DNA from: JBAVQS01 sp049694275
Lineage (GTDB): Bacteria > Chloroflexota > Anaerolineae > UBA4142 > SHND01
DNA: 38,296 bases
NCBI GenBank assembly: GCA_049694275.1
Contig: JBAVQS010000127.1
Location: forward strand, 1 to 38,296
Direction of reading: 5' to 3'
Shown: positions 14,868-23,434 of the stretch, piece after piece
How positions within the stretch are numbered: position 1 is the stretch's first letter
Layout: each line of letters starts with the position of its first letter
The notes under the pieces: generated by a model
Seen by the model: only the letters and a program-made list of their open reading frames with translations
Databases searched by the model: none
Told to the model about the DNA's origin: nothing
Made by a program: the position numbers and the translations under genes

Positions 14868-17800
14868 TCAGGATTGTAGTTTGGCGCTTAGCGCCCTGAG
14901 CGCATCCTGTGCCAGGCTGTCCTTGGCCTGCGCGGTCTTGAGCAAATTCTGGACGGACACGAGCGCGGCATCCTTCTGCCCTTTCTGTGCGCTGTCGAGC
15001 GCTTGCCCCAACTGTTCCCAGAACGCGCGATCGGCCGCCGGAGACAGGCTTGTCGTCGTCGCCAGGACGCTGGCCGCCTCGGACCATTGATTCTGGCGCA
15101 GGAGCAGCAGGGTTACCCGGCGATGCGATTCATAATCATTGGGCAACAGCACGGCCACCTTTTGATAGGGCGCCAGCGCTAGATCGGGCTGTCCCCGCGC
15201 GAGCCAGCTATCGGCGAGCTTGCGCTGTGCTTCGGCGTCATTGGGACTCGTCAACGTCGTAGAGATCAACTGCTGGAGACTGACCAACGACCCGCGAAAA
15301 TCCTGATACTGTTTGCGCGTAGCCGCGTCAGTGGATGGAATGAGCGCCAGCGCGGCGTCGACCTCCGCAATGGAGGGGCCAATCTGTCCGGTCTTGGAAT
15401 AGTAATTCACCAGGCTAGTATAGAGCTCGACCGAAGGCATCGCGCTCACAAATTCCTCGAGCGCGGAGGCAAACTGTGCGCCCTGGCCGGCGGCGACCGC
15501 CTGGTCGCCAGCGGTGGCCAGCGTTTGCATCGCGAGCGAGCGACCTTCAGCGCCAAACGGCTCGCAAGAGGAGGACAGCTTGAGCGCCGCAAGGGCATCG
15601 CTGGTTGCGGCATCCCACTTGTCCTGCGTCACACTGCGGACGGCAAAAGTCAAACAAAAATCGGAATCCAGTTTGTAGGAACGGTCCAGCATATCGGCCA
15701 CACTGCGGCGATACTGGGCAACGGTTTCAGCACTCAGCGTCAGTTGCGCTTGCTTGAGATAATCAAGCTCGGCCTGGGCAAACTGATCGTACAGGTGCGC
15801 CGTATTGGGACTCAGCCGAATCGCGGCCTGGTAATATTCGAACGCTTTCTGATACTGCGCATCTTGCTCGGACGGACTGGAAGCCAGAGCGGCCCAGGAT
15901 TGGTGCAAACGCGCAAGATTAGCGCTGTGGTCGGTATTGAGTGGATTGAACTGGCGTGCGGACAAGAGCGCCGATTCTGCATCTTTGAGCGCTTGCTGCC
16001 GGGTCGTTATATTGTTCGTCGACTGGCTCAATTGCAGATAGGACCGGCCGAGAAAGAGCCAATAGAAATCCTGCGTGGGCTCCAGAGCCAACGCCCGCTT
16101 GAACAGCGCGATTCCATTCGGCAGATTCTCTGGACTGGTCATACTGGCGGCCTGTTTGTAGATCATGTCCGCCTGCACAGTGTTAATATTTGTCGAACCG
16201 ATAAGGATGGCGACCACCAGGACAAGGGCGGGCGCAACGATCCAATTCGCCGGACGCGCAACCCAGAAAGTACCCGGGCGCTCGTCCATAAGCAGCGTAA
16301 TAGCAATGACGACGGCCATGACGACCATAAAAACCACAAAGAGCGTCACAGAGGCAAAGAGCGCGTCAAAGGTCCCCGAGCCAACCGTGCTAATTAACAT
16401 CGTGTGATAAAGCAGGAACGACGCCAGAATGGCGAGAGCGAGGACAGAGAATAAGACCGCGGCCGTCACCCATTCGCCTGTGGGAAGAGCAATATTCCAT
16501 CCCCATTCCGTCAGCGCGATCGCCAGCATGACGACAAAGGTTCCGAGAAAAAGCCAGAGTAACGCATAAGAGGGAGCGAAACCGGCAGTCGTCGCTTTGC
16601 TCGTCAAGGCAGTGATAATGATATCAAAAGCATTCGGGGTCCTGCCCGTAATCGCGCCTATGCTCGACGAGGTGATATAATCAAAGCCCATTGTGGCCAG
16701 GATCAGGCCCCCGATAAAGGCGTGGGCAAGAAGCGGTGTCGTCGAGATGATGCGGGGCGCAGGCCCCATCGCCGGGGTTGTTCTGTTTACCAGACCGGGG
16801 TTCGCTTGACGCCCGGTCCCTTCCTCGCCGGTAGACCGGCGCCCCTTGCGACGGCGCGCACGTCCGACGGAGCTATTAGGAAGCGTCTCGGCATCCATAA
16901 CTGGCTGCGCATCGGTCTCATCCGGCGCGCTCGTTGCCCGTTCCAGGGCCGGCGCCGTCTCATCGACAAGCCGCGTCCCTGCAAAAACCAGCAGAGCGGC
17001 GAGAAACCAGAAATAGGTGCGTGTTGAGACAATCGCAATGCCGAGGTGAATTTCAGTAAAATGAGCAACGATGGCGGCCAGACAGGCGATCAGGACCAAC
17101 GCGCGCAGGGGATCCTGATTGTGCCGGACCTCATTACTGCGGAATAGAGCAAAAACGACGAGATAGATAAAAAGGCCGCCCAGCATCCCCGCGGGAAGGC
17201 CGAGCCCGAGGAACTGCCAGCCCAACGTCAAGCCGGCTGCCAGCGTTCCAATAATCCCGCCGGCGTACCACAGCGCGATCAAAACATTTCGCTCGCGAGG
17301 GGTATTGACCAGGCCCAGCCATTTCAGGCCAAAATAGAAAATGGAGAGGAAGAGAATATTTTCGGCGAGGAATCCCAAAAGCCCGGTCGTGACGAGCGCG
17401 TCAAAGGTCTCGTTATGAGAACGATCGGGAGTTGCGTTGCGCGATTCGATGTGCGCGAGCGCGGGCGGGTAAAACGAACTGTAGGCAACGTACATCGCCT
17501 CGGGCCCATAGCCGATCAGTGGACGAACCGGATTCAGAACGTCAATACCGCTCGCCGGGGACCAGAGCGGAGCGTGCGGCAGCACGAGCGGGAGCGCTCC
17601 CTGCCAGATCAGCACACGGACAAGACCGGTGCCCCCTTCCGTATCAAAGACCTGGCCCAGGCGACCGATATAGGGGATGTCCCGCAAACCGGCGAGTGCC
17701 GTTCCCGCCGTCATATTGAACCCAATGAGCAGAAGGACCAGTACGGAGGCAGAGCCCATGACGCCGAGCGCCAGCCGGCGCGCCCCGCGCACCAGGGCAT

Positions 17801-18854
17801 AAAGAAGCGCAAAGGCGAAGAGTCCTGCCATCATCCCCAGGAGCGGACCGCGGCTCTGGGTAAACAGGAGGGTGAGTCCCTGCACCGCGAGGAGAAGAGA
17901 ATAGATCGCCGTCAGCAGGAATGCGGCGACGCGCTTGTTGAGCAAAAATCCGGCGACCCACCAGACCAGGACCACCGCCACCGAAATGACAAGCGCCGTG
18001 GTAAAATTGGATGACGCGGCCGCCAGTTGTTCCGGGGTCAACCGATCCTGAATCTGAGCCTCGATGACCTTTTTTGCGCCGAACTCGAACAACAGCCCCC
18101 AGGCAGCCGCCAGCAACAATACGGAGGCTACCGCGGCGCCATACAACAGACCCCGGGCCCATGTCCGAGAAAATTGCGCCGAAGCGCGACCGGTCTGTTC
18201 CACCAACCGGCCGAGCGCCAGCGGAATGACCATGATCAGATAAGCGCCGACAAAGATCGAATTTCCCATGTTTGAAGCGACGCGAGTGTTGACATCGCCA
18301 CCCCAGGGGAGTGGGTCCAGGAAATAGTGCTGGATCAGACCATAAAACGCGACTGGAAAGCTTGTGATCAACGCGACGTTAATCGCCCGGTCGAGCTGGG
18401 TCCGGGTATGCATTGTGCTCGCCGCCAGCAGGAAAATGACGATATAGGAAAACGTCGAATAGAGGCCCTGCATGCGGGTGTACGAGCCGAGGAAACTGAT
18501 GCTGGGCGAGACCGATGCAATCGTGCTGATAATATAGGCCACCACCAGGGCGAGCGTCGGTAGCACAAGCGGGTTGGAGCGCGACCACTTTTCAGGAACG
18601 CCGCGCAACCAGATAGCCCAGGGACGGGGCGCAGTCTCGACTGGCGAGGGGGACGACCTGGCCTGCCGGAACTTCTCGGCGCGGATGACCAGCCAGGCCG
18701 CAATCATCACCAGAGCCAGCGTTCGCACGAGCGAAATCTTGTCAGGCTCAAAGACGCGACTCGAATAGACATTAAAGAAAAGCGGCGCCATAATAATCGC
18801 CGCCAGCCAGGAGGCCTCAATCAGTTTTTCGCATAATGCGTATAGTCTAGACAT
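14868..18854 (-). CDS. O-antigen ligase/polymerase-like protein with long TPR domain
   Basis: 1,328 residues from the ATG at 18854 (M-S-R-L-Y-A-L); the open frame continues further upstream but through the divergent SEC-C gene. Residues ~15-600 carry about a dozen helices and a Wzy_C/O-antigen-ligase domain; its large outer loop contains S-R-N-A-T-P-D-R-S-H-N-E-T-F-D (near 467), the conserved H-N-x-x-x-D region of ligases. A low-complexity charged linker (~655-700) and a second membrane block (~705-890) follow. Residues ~895-1328 are TPR repeats, probably outside the membrane or at its surface. Ligases and Wzy polymerases join lipid-linked glycans to an acceptor or to each other. This one heads the polysaccharide operon and its promoter predicts a leaderless mRNA. 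The length is about three times that of classical WaaL. Confidence 0.88.
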   Translation of the reverse strand: MSRLYALCEKLIEASWLAAIIMAPLFFNVYSSRVFEPDKISLVRTLALVMIAAWLVIRAEKFRQARSSPSPVETAPRPWAIWLRGVPEKWSRSNPLVLPTLALVVAYIISTIASVSPSISFLGSYTRMQGLYSTFSYIVIFLLAASTMHTRTQLDRAINVALITSFPVAFYGLIQHYFLDPLPWGGDVNTRVASNMGNSIFVGAYLIMVIPLALGRLVEQTGRASAQFSRTWARGLLYGAAVASVLLLAAAWGLLFEFGAKKVIEAQIQDRLTPEQLAAASSNFTTALVISVAVVLVWWVAGFLLNKRVAAFLLTAIYSLLLAVQGLTLLFTQSRGPLLGMMAGLFAFALLYALVRGARRLALGVMGSASVLVLLLIGFNMTAGTALAGLRDIPYIGRLGQVFDTEGGTGLVRVLIWQGALPLVLPHAPLWSPASGIDVLNPVRPLIGYGPEAMYVAYSSFYPPALAHIESRNATPDRSHNETFDALVTTGLLGFLAENILFLSIFYFGLKWLGLVNTPRERNVLIALWYAGGIIGTLAAGLTLGWQFLGLGLPAGMLGGLFIYLVVFALFRSNEVRHNQDPLRALVLIACLAAIVAHFTEIHLGIAIVSTRTYFWFLAALLVFAGTRLVDETAPALERATSAPDETDAQPVMDAETLPNSSVGRARRRKGRRSTGEEGTGRQANPGLVNRTTPAMGPAPRIISTTPLLAHAFIGGLILATMGFDYITSSSIGAITGRTPNAFDIIITALTSKATTAGFAPSYALLWLFLGTFVVMLAIALTEWGWNIALPTGEWVTAAVLFSVLALAILASFLLYHTMLISTVGSGTFDALFASVTLFVVFMVVMAVVIAITLLMDERPGTFWVARPANWIVAPALVLVVAILIGSTNINTVQADMIYKQAASMTSPENLPNGIALFKRALALEPTQDFYWLFLGRSYLQLSQSTNNITTRQQALKDAESALLSARQFNPLNTDHSANLARLHQSWAALASSPSEQDAQYQKAFEYYQAAIRLSPNTAHLYDQFAQAELDYLKQAQLTLSAETVAQYRRSVADMLDRSYKLDSDFCLTFAVRSVTQDKWDAATSDALAALKLSSSCEPFGAEGRSLAMQTLATAGDQAVAAGQGAQFASALEEFVSAMPSVELYTSLVNYYSKTGQIGPSIAEVDAALALIPSTDAATRKQYQDFRGSLVSLQQLISTTLTSPNDAEAQRKLADSWLARGQPDLALAPYQKVAVLLPNDYESHRRVTLLLLRQNQWSEAASVLATTTSLSPAADRAFWEQLGQALDSAQKGQKDAALVSVQNLLKTAQAKDSLAQDALRALSAKLQS

Positions 18855-18861
18855 TGGGCCT

Positions 18862-18890
18862 ATGATAAACCAATTGGAACCAAAAAGCAA
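18862..18890 (-). promoter_or_regulatory. Promoter of the polysaccharide operon, leaderless
   Basis: On the minus strand TTGCTT (complement at 18885-18890), a 17-bp spacer and TATCAT (complement at 18862-18867). Transcription would begin near 18855, directly at the ATG at 18854, with no room for a ribosome site. Confidence 0.65.
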
Positions 18891-18901
18891 AACCCCGCCG
18901 T

Positions 18902-18930
18902 TTGTCAGCAACAGGCGCCCGGCATAAAAT
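18902..18930 (+). promoter_or_regulatory. Promoter of the SEC-C gene
   Basis: TTGTCA (18902-18907), a 17-bp spacer and TAAAAT (18925-18930). Expected start is ~18937, which rules out the ATG at 18934 and supports a start at 18958 or 18961. Its -35 is only 11 bp from the -35 of the opposing operon, so the two polymerases would compete or respond to one regulator. Confidence 0.65.
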
Positions 18931-18960
18931 AGAATGACCAATCTTACGACAGGTAAAATG

Positions 18961-21495
18961 ATGAATGAACCTAACCGGCCCGGCCGCAACGACCCTTGTT
19001 GGTGCGGCAGCGGCAAAAAATACAAGAATTGCCATTGGAATGCCGATGAGCAAGAAGCCATCGCCAAGGCGCTATCGACCAACCTCTTGATGCAACTGCA
19101 GGAATATGCCCTGCAACTCCGTTTCGACCGCGACTTGCAAGCCGCACGCGAGTTTTTCTATGGTCCTGATTTTGAGCCGCCGGACGATGACGAGGATGAA
19201 ACATTTTTAGCTGCCGAAAGGGCGCTGGATTATTTCATTTACGATTACCGGCTCGGCGACGACCGACGGGTTATTGGGCAGTTCGCCGCCGAATATAGCA
19301 AACGCCTGCGTCCCGATGAGCGCTACCTGCTTGCAAACTGGCAGCATTCTCGCTTGGCCGCGTATGAAGTCCTCACGGTCACCCCCGGTGTCGGCCTGCG
19401 CTTGCGCGACCTGGTTTCCGGAGAGGAATTTGACGTGCGCGCGCCAGAAGCGGCAGAACATGTCAACCAGTGGAATGTCCTCTTTACGCGCGTCTTGCCC
19501 GCCGGCAACCATTATCGTCTGGGCGGCATGGGACTCTACATTCCACCGCGCTTTCGAGACTGGCTCCGCGGGTACGCGCAGGATCTCTGGTCCGAATATC
19601 GCTTGCGGCATGAAGGCGAATCGTATGAGGATTTTCTGCACGCCTCCAGCCAGTTGATCAACCAATTCATTCTAAACGAAATCGAACCGGTCATGAATCA
19701 GTTGCCGACGCTGGTGAATGCCGAAGGGGACCTAGTCGAAATGTGCCAGGCGGCCTATGATGTCGTCGATTACCCATTGGCCCTCGCGGCGCTACGTGAA
19801 GCCGAGGAATTCGACGAGGTCTCGGAAGAGAACGAGCCGGAAAAAGAATTCACCTGGCGAGAGGCCGGCGAATCGCTCGATCTGTTACGCGAGTACGGTC
19901 CCGAATTCGAATATCACCAGGCGACCGGCGTGGAACAGGGGGGCGTTCGCATTCTGGGGCGAGTAGCGCTTGGCGAAACGGAATTGGAACTGGAGACACA
20001 ATCCGAGCGTCGGCTGGCGGCCGGAAAAGAGCTATTGGAAAAACGGCTGGGCAGCGCAATCCAATTCGTCGAAGACATCATCCAGCCGCTTGAAGACGTC
20101 CTGGCCGAACTACCAGATTCAGATGAGGAATCCGACGAGGAGCCGGAACTCTCTGAAGAACTGGAGGAATTCGCGGCGGAGGCAATGGCCAAAGAAAAAC
20201 ATGGCTGGATCGAGCGCGAGGTTCCAGCCCTTGACGGCAAGACGCCGCGTGAGGCGGTCAAGACCCTGGCAGGCCGGATTCGCGTAATTCGACTGTTGAA
20301 GGAATTTGAAAGCCTGGAATCGCACCGGGCCCGCGCCGGCGAGATTTCTTATTCATGGGATGAGGTCAAACAGGAATTGGGACTAGACCAGGCAGAATTC
20401 CTGACCGAATCCAAGCTTGAGGACCAACTGGTTGAAGAATTGGAAGAAATAGAGGACCTGGCGCATAAAGATCGCCCGGAAGAGGGGTTGGCCTGTTGGC
20501 ATGCCCTGCGTGATCGTTATCGGATTGCCGGTGTAGGCGATTTCGATTTTGCCGAAGTCTGGGATCTATACGAGATTTATGACGAGGCGCTGATAGAATT
20601 GGTCGACCGCCTGGCCTCTGCCAAACAGTGTGAGCAAGGCATCGCGCTGACGCAGGAACTGGCCGCTTTTGATCCCGACGAACAAGAACGGTGGCGCGCC
20701 GAAGAAGCGCAATTGCGCGTCGAGCATGGTGAAACCGAGACAGGCCTGGCGATCCTCCGGGAGTTGGTTGAACAATCGCCGGAGCAATGGAACGGAATTA
20801 TGATCCTTGCCGACGTTCAGTGGAATATGCTAGGCCAACCGGACGAAGCGATTGCCACCCTCCAGCGCGGCCTGGCGGCGATTGACGACGACCTCATTCT
20901 CGAAGACCTCGAAGGCCAGATTGTGGAAATCTATCTCGAGACTGGGCGTCCCGATAAGGCCGAACAGTTCTGGCACGCGCAAAACGATCAAGGCGAGCCC
21001 AGCGATGCCGAATATCGAGACCTGATCCTGATCCTGCTGCACCGGGGAGATTTTGCGGCTGCACGAGAAACGGCGGAGCAGATGACCGGCGAATACGCAC
21101 GCCCATACTGGACCGGGATGGTGGAAGCAACGACAGGAAACTATGATCGCGCGCGTGAGGCATGGGCGAACGACCTTACCAAACCGGAATTTGATGACTG
21201 GTTTGCCTGGCACCAGTGGACTGAACTGCACCTGCGCTTGCACGATGCCAATCCAATCCTGAAGAATATTTCTCAGGATCGGCCCGGACTTCCCGCGTAC
21301 GGCAAATTCTATCTGGCCCTGGCATACGCCTTGAAAGGGGACCTGAAACAGGCAGGTAAAATTGCGGCGGACGCGCACCAGGCATTGAAACGCGAGCGGC
21401 GTCCAATGCAATGGCCTTCGATACAGCGTGACCTGCATCAGCTGGCTGTTGAAATCCGCTTATCGCCTGAGGCGATCACGGCGCTTGGGCTATAA
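18961..21495 (+). CDS. Large acidic SEC-C motif protein with TPR-like repeats
   Basis: About 844 residues from the ATG at 18961, chosen because AGGT lies ~6 nt upstream and the promoter's +1 lies beyond the earlier ATG. Residues 8-25 are a SEC-C zinc motif, G-R-N-D-P-C-W-C-G-S-G-K-K-Y-K-N-C-H, with zinc ligands Cys13, Cys15, Cys24 and His25. SEC-C motifs occur at the end of SecA and on many other proteins; here it is N-terminal. Residues ~200-500 are very acidic and mostly helical, with Glu-rich runs. The C-terminal ~300 residues contain TPR-like helices (E-T-G-L-A-I-L-R-E-L, P-D-E-A-I-A-T-L-Q-R-G-L, R-P-D-K-A-E-Q-F-W). No catalytic motif is visible. It is probably a cytoplasmic adaptor or scaffold. 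A strong terminator follows, so it is a single-gene unit. Confidence 0.85.
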   Translation: MNEPNRPGRNDPCWCGSGKKYKNCHWNADEQEAIAKALSTNLLMQLQEYALQLRFDRDLQAAREFFYGPDFEPPDDDEDETFLAAERALDYFIYDYRLGDDRRVIGQFAAEYSKRLRPDERYLLANWQHSRLAAYEVLTVTPGVGLRLRDLVSGEEFDVRAPEAAEHVNQWNVLFTRVLPAGNHYRLGGMGLYIPPRFRDWLRGYAQDLWSEYRLRHEGESYEDFLHASSQLINQFILNEIEPVMNQLPTLVNAEGDLVEMCQAAYDVVDYPLALAALREAEEFDEVSEENEPEKEFTWREAGESLDLLREYGPEFEYHQATGVEQGGVRILGRVALGETELELETQSERRLAAGKELLEKRLGSAIQFVEDIIQPLEDVLAELPDSDEESDEEPELSEELEEFAAEAMAKEKHGWIEREVPALDGKTPREAVKTLAGRIRVIRLLKEFESLESHRARAGEISYSWDEVKQELGLDQAEFLTESKLEDQLVEELEEIEDLAHKDRPEEGLACWHALRDRYRIAGVGDFDFAEVWDLYEIYDEALIELVDRLASAKQCEQGIALTQELAAFDPDEQERWRAEEAQLRVEHGETETGLAILRELVEQSPEQWNGIMILADVQWNMLGQPDEAIATLQRGLAAIDDDLILEDLEGQIVEIYLETGRPDKAEQFWHAQNDQGEPSDAEYRDLILILLHRGDFAAARETAEQMTGEYARPYWTGMVEATTGNYDRAREAWANDLTKPEFDDWFAWHQWTELHLRLHDANPILKNISQDRPGLPAYGKFYLALAYALKGDLKQAGKIAADAHQALKRERRPMQWPSIQRDLHQLAVEIRLSPEAITALGL

Positions 21496-21517
21496 CCGGG
21501 CGCGCGCGCCAGCGAAA

Positions 21518-21557
21518 AAAAGAGAGGGCCATGCTCGTTTGCATGGCTCTCTCTTTT
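21518..21557. terminator. Strong bidirectional terminator
   Basis: A 17-bp stem (518-534 with 541-557 of this kilobase block, one G-T pair) and a 6-nt loop. The stem ends in AAAA on the left and TTTT on the right, so it can act in both directions: for the SEC-C gene and for the minus-strand operon ending at 21641. Confidence 0.85.
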
Positions 21558-21640
21558 CAATGCTGGCCGCGCGGAGGCGTGCGCTAGCGTGGACGCGAGC
21601 GGTTGCATCGCGTCCCGGGAAAACAACTCACACGACAAGC

Positions 21641-22228
21641 CTAGCTCGCGGCGCGAATGAACCGTACGCCAAGAATGACGAGGACGAGCAGGATGCCGCC
21701 GCCCAGCAACAGCAGGCTGTCACCCAGCCCGGAAGAGGGCAAAGAGCCTGAGCTTCCTGTATCGGTTGGCTGGCCCCCTTTGGTCGTCGTCCCGCTGGCA
21801 GCCGGCGTGCCGCCCGTTGTCCCGGAACCGGACGGCGTACCGTTACCGCCCGCCGTGCTCGTCCCGCCCGCCGTGCCTGTTCCGCCTGCCTGGGGGGTCG
21901 CAGTGATGAAGCCACCCGGCGAAGTCGGCGTGCCGGTGCCGGACAGAGCGACCACAGTACTACTGAACCCGACGAGGGTCGCGGTTGAAGCCACAGTTGC
22001 CGTCACCTTGGGTGTAATAGTCGCTGTCGGAGCGACTGCCACCTTGGTCGCGGTCACACTTGGCGTGGCCGCCGCGGTCTTGTTACCACCGCCCAGTAAT
22101 CCGGGCAGGAACAACAACGCGCCCGCGGCAAGCAAACCCAAAACGAGCAGGGCCGCCAACCCGCCAACAATTAGAATGAACGTGCGGTTCATGCCACCGC
22201 CGCCGCCTGCTGGTGCTACTTCAGCCAT
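21641..22228 (-). CDS. Thr/Gly-rich surface protein with LPxxG-like C-terminal anchor
   Basis: 195 residues from the ATG at 22228, with GGAGG 5 nt upstream (an ATG 15 nt earlier lacks a ribosome site). Residues ~13-45 hold a Gly-rich start and one strong hydrophobic helix. Residues ~55-165 are a low-complexity Thr/Ala/Gly/Ser/Pro stretch with T-A-T-x-T-P and G-T-G repeats. The end has S-L-P-S-S-G-L-G-D, a ~20-residue hydrophobic helix and a short basic tail R-F-I-R-A-A-S, which is the layout of sortase substrates although the motif is L-P-S-S-G rather than L-P-x-T-G. It may be a wall- or membrane-bound stalk protein. It is last in the MutL operon, 102 bp after the preceding gene, and may be separately controlled. 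Confidence 0.75.
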   Translation of the reverse strand: MAEVAPAGGGGGMNRTFILIVGGLAALLVLGLLAAGALLFLPGLLGGGNKTAAATPSVTATKVAVAPTATITPKVTATVASTATLVGFSSTVVALSGTGTPTSPGGFITATPQAGGTGTAGGTSTAGGNGTPSGSGTTGGTPAASGTTTKGGQPTDTGSSGSLPSSGLGDSLLLLGGGILLVLVILGVRFIRAAS

Positions 22229-22273
22229 AATGCCTCCATACAAGTCTCAAGCTGCAAGTCCCAGGGCCAAGTC

Positions 22274-22322
22274 GCAGGTCGCATTCAACCGCCTACCCTT
22301 TAACCTTCACCCTGTGACCTGC
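22274..22322. repeat. Intergenic inverted repeat
   Basis: GCAGGTCGCA (22274-22283) pairs with TGTGACCTGC (22313-22322), 9 of 10 positions, with a 29-nt spacer. Just upstream the words CAAGTC and CAGGTC recur (22242-22280). The arrangement looks like a small dispersed intergenic repeat; it could also slow transcription between the two genes. Confidence 0.4.
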
Positions 22323-22330
22323 AACCAGTG

Positions 22331-23434
22331 CTAGCCAATCAGTTCGAGGTTCGTCCACGGGATGATGACCTGCTCCATCCCTTGTGCATCCTGCAGCTCC
22401 ACCTCAACACTGGGCATTCGAACGCCGGACTCTTCAGCGCTCCACTTGATCAACAATTCCTTGGGCAACACGCCGACGCGTCCCAGATAGGGTTCGCACA
22501 GGACACGTACGCGTGCGCCCGGTTTCACGGTAAGCGGGACCAGATCACGCGCAATCCCCCGGTCCGCGTTGCGTCCACCCATAATCGGGATAAACACCTC
22601 GGGCCGGCGCGCGCCGCCGCGCATTTGCATCGCGCCGTTCACAGCCGCTTCTTGTCCGTTCAGCGAACTGAACAACTCGAATATCGGAGAGGCCATCGGA
22701 ATGTGCCCAAACCCCTCGGTGATAATGACAGGCATCTCTAACTTTTGGGCCACGGCACGCAGATGCCCTTCCAGGCTACCGACGACTAACGCCGCCGCAT
22801 GAAGCGACTCGGCTTTGCGCAATGCCTCTTCGGTAATGCCCGCGCCGGCAATCAGAATCGTCCCGCGGTTGTCTACTGAGAGCGGGTCAGCTTCCAACAC
22901 CTCTGTCGTACTCTTGGTCACCATGCGGATGACGCCATAGCCTTCCTGGCCCGAGCCCCAGACGCCCTGAACCAGTGCGCCTTGCGCCTCGACAATGGCG
23001 CCCACGCGGGGCATAACGCTGACAACGGTGCCCCGGTATAGCGCCTTGAGGTCAACCGGCATGCCATCCAGGTCAATGACCATCCAACTTCCTTTGATAG
23101 CAACAATCGTTCCCGCGCCGGGAGCGCGATATACCAACTGCTGCAGACCAAAGTTGATCGGCTTGGAGATAATGATCTCACGGGCTTCGACGGTATCGCC
23201 GACCTGTTTGAGCAAACGGCGCGGCACATCCGCTTCACGCACGCCGAGGACACGCGTCAACGACAAAGCCCGCCGGCCGCGCGGCGGGATCGCACGCGCA
23301 ATCACATCCAGCGGGTCGAGCCGGCCGCCAGTGGCAGCCGATACTTCGCCGCGAACGGGCAAACGCCGCTCGCGCCGAATGCGCCCAAACGGGACGACAC
23401 GTGTTTCCGGTAGACTGGGACCCCAATCACTCAC
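22331..23434 (-). CDS. Conserved beta-rich protein coupled to MutL, function unknown
   Basis: About 367 residues from the GTG at 23434, which overlaps the last base of the mutL stop and has GGAGG 10 nt upstream; an ATG at 23458 is the alternative. No signal peptide or membrane helix is seen. Residues ~75-180 read as two barrel-like beta segments (R-R-L-L-K-Q-V-G-D-T-V-E-A-R-E, then A-P-G-A-G-T-I-V-A-I-K-G-S-W-M-V-I-D-L and G-A-I-V-E-A-Q-G-A-L-V-Q-G-V-W-G), similar to barrel-sandwich/KOW folds. Residues ~205-270 look like a small alpha/beta domain (I-L-I-A-G-A-G-I-T-E-E-A-L-R-K-A, V-I-I-T-E-G-F-G-H-I-P-M). A last beta-rich part (~315-340) follows. I do not recognise a named family. The tight coupling suggests a MutL partner. 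Confidence 0.75.
   Translation of the reverse strand: MSDWGPSLPETRVVPFGRIRRERRLPVRGEVSAATGGRLDPLDVIARAIPPRGRRALSLTRVLGVREADVPRRLLKQVGDTVEAREIIISKPINFGLQQLVYRAPGAGTIVAIKGSWMVIDLDGMPVDLKALYRGTVVSVMPRVGAIVEAQGALVQGVWGSGQEGYGVIRMVTKSTTEVLEADPLSVDNRGTILIAGAGITEEALRKAESLHAAALVVGSLEGHLRAVAQKLEMPVIITEGFGHIPMASPIFELFSSLNGQEAAVNGAMQMRGGARRPEVFIPIMGGRNADRGIARDLVPLTVKPGARVRVLCEPYLGRVGVLPKELLIKWSAEESGVRMPSVEVELQDAQGMEQVIIPWTNLELIG

Noticed and set aside
15525..16397. A 290-codon plus-strand frame inside the TPR part of the ligase-like gene
   Set aside because: It is antisense to TPR coding sequence, with no ribosome site and no recognisable family.
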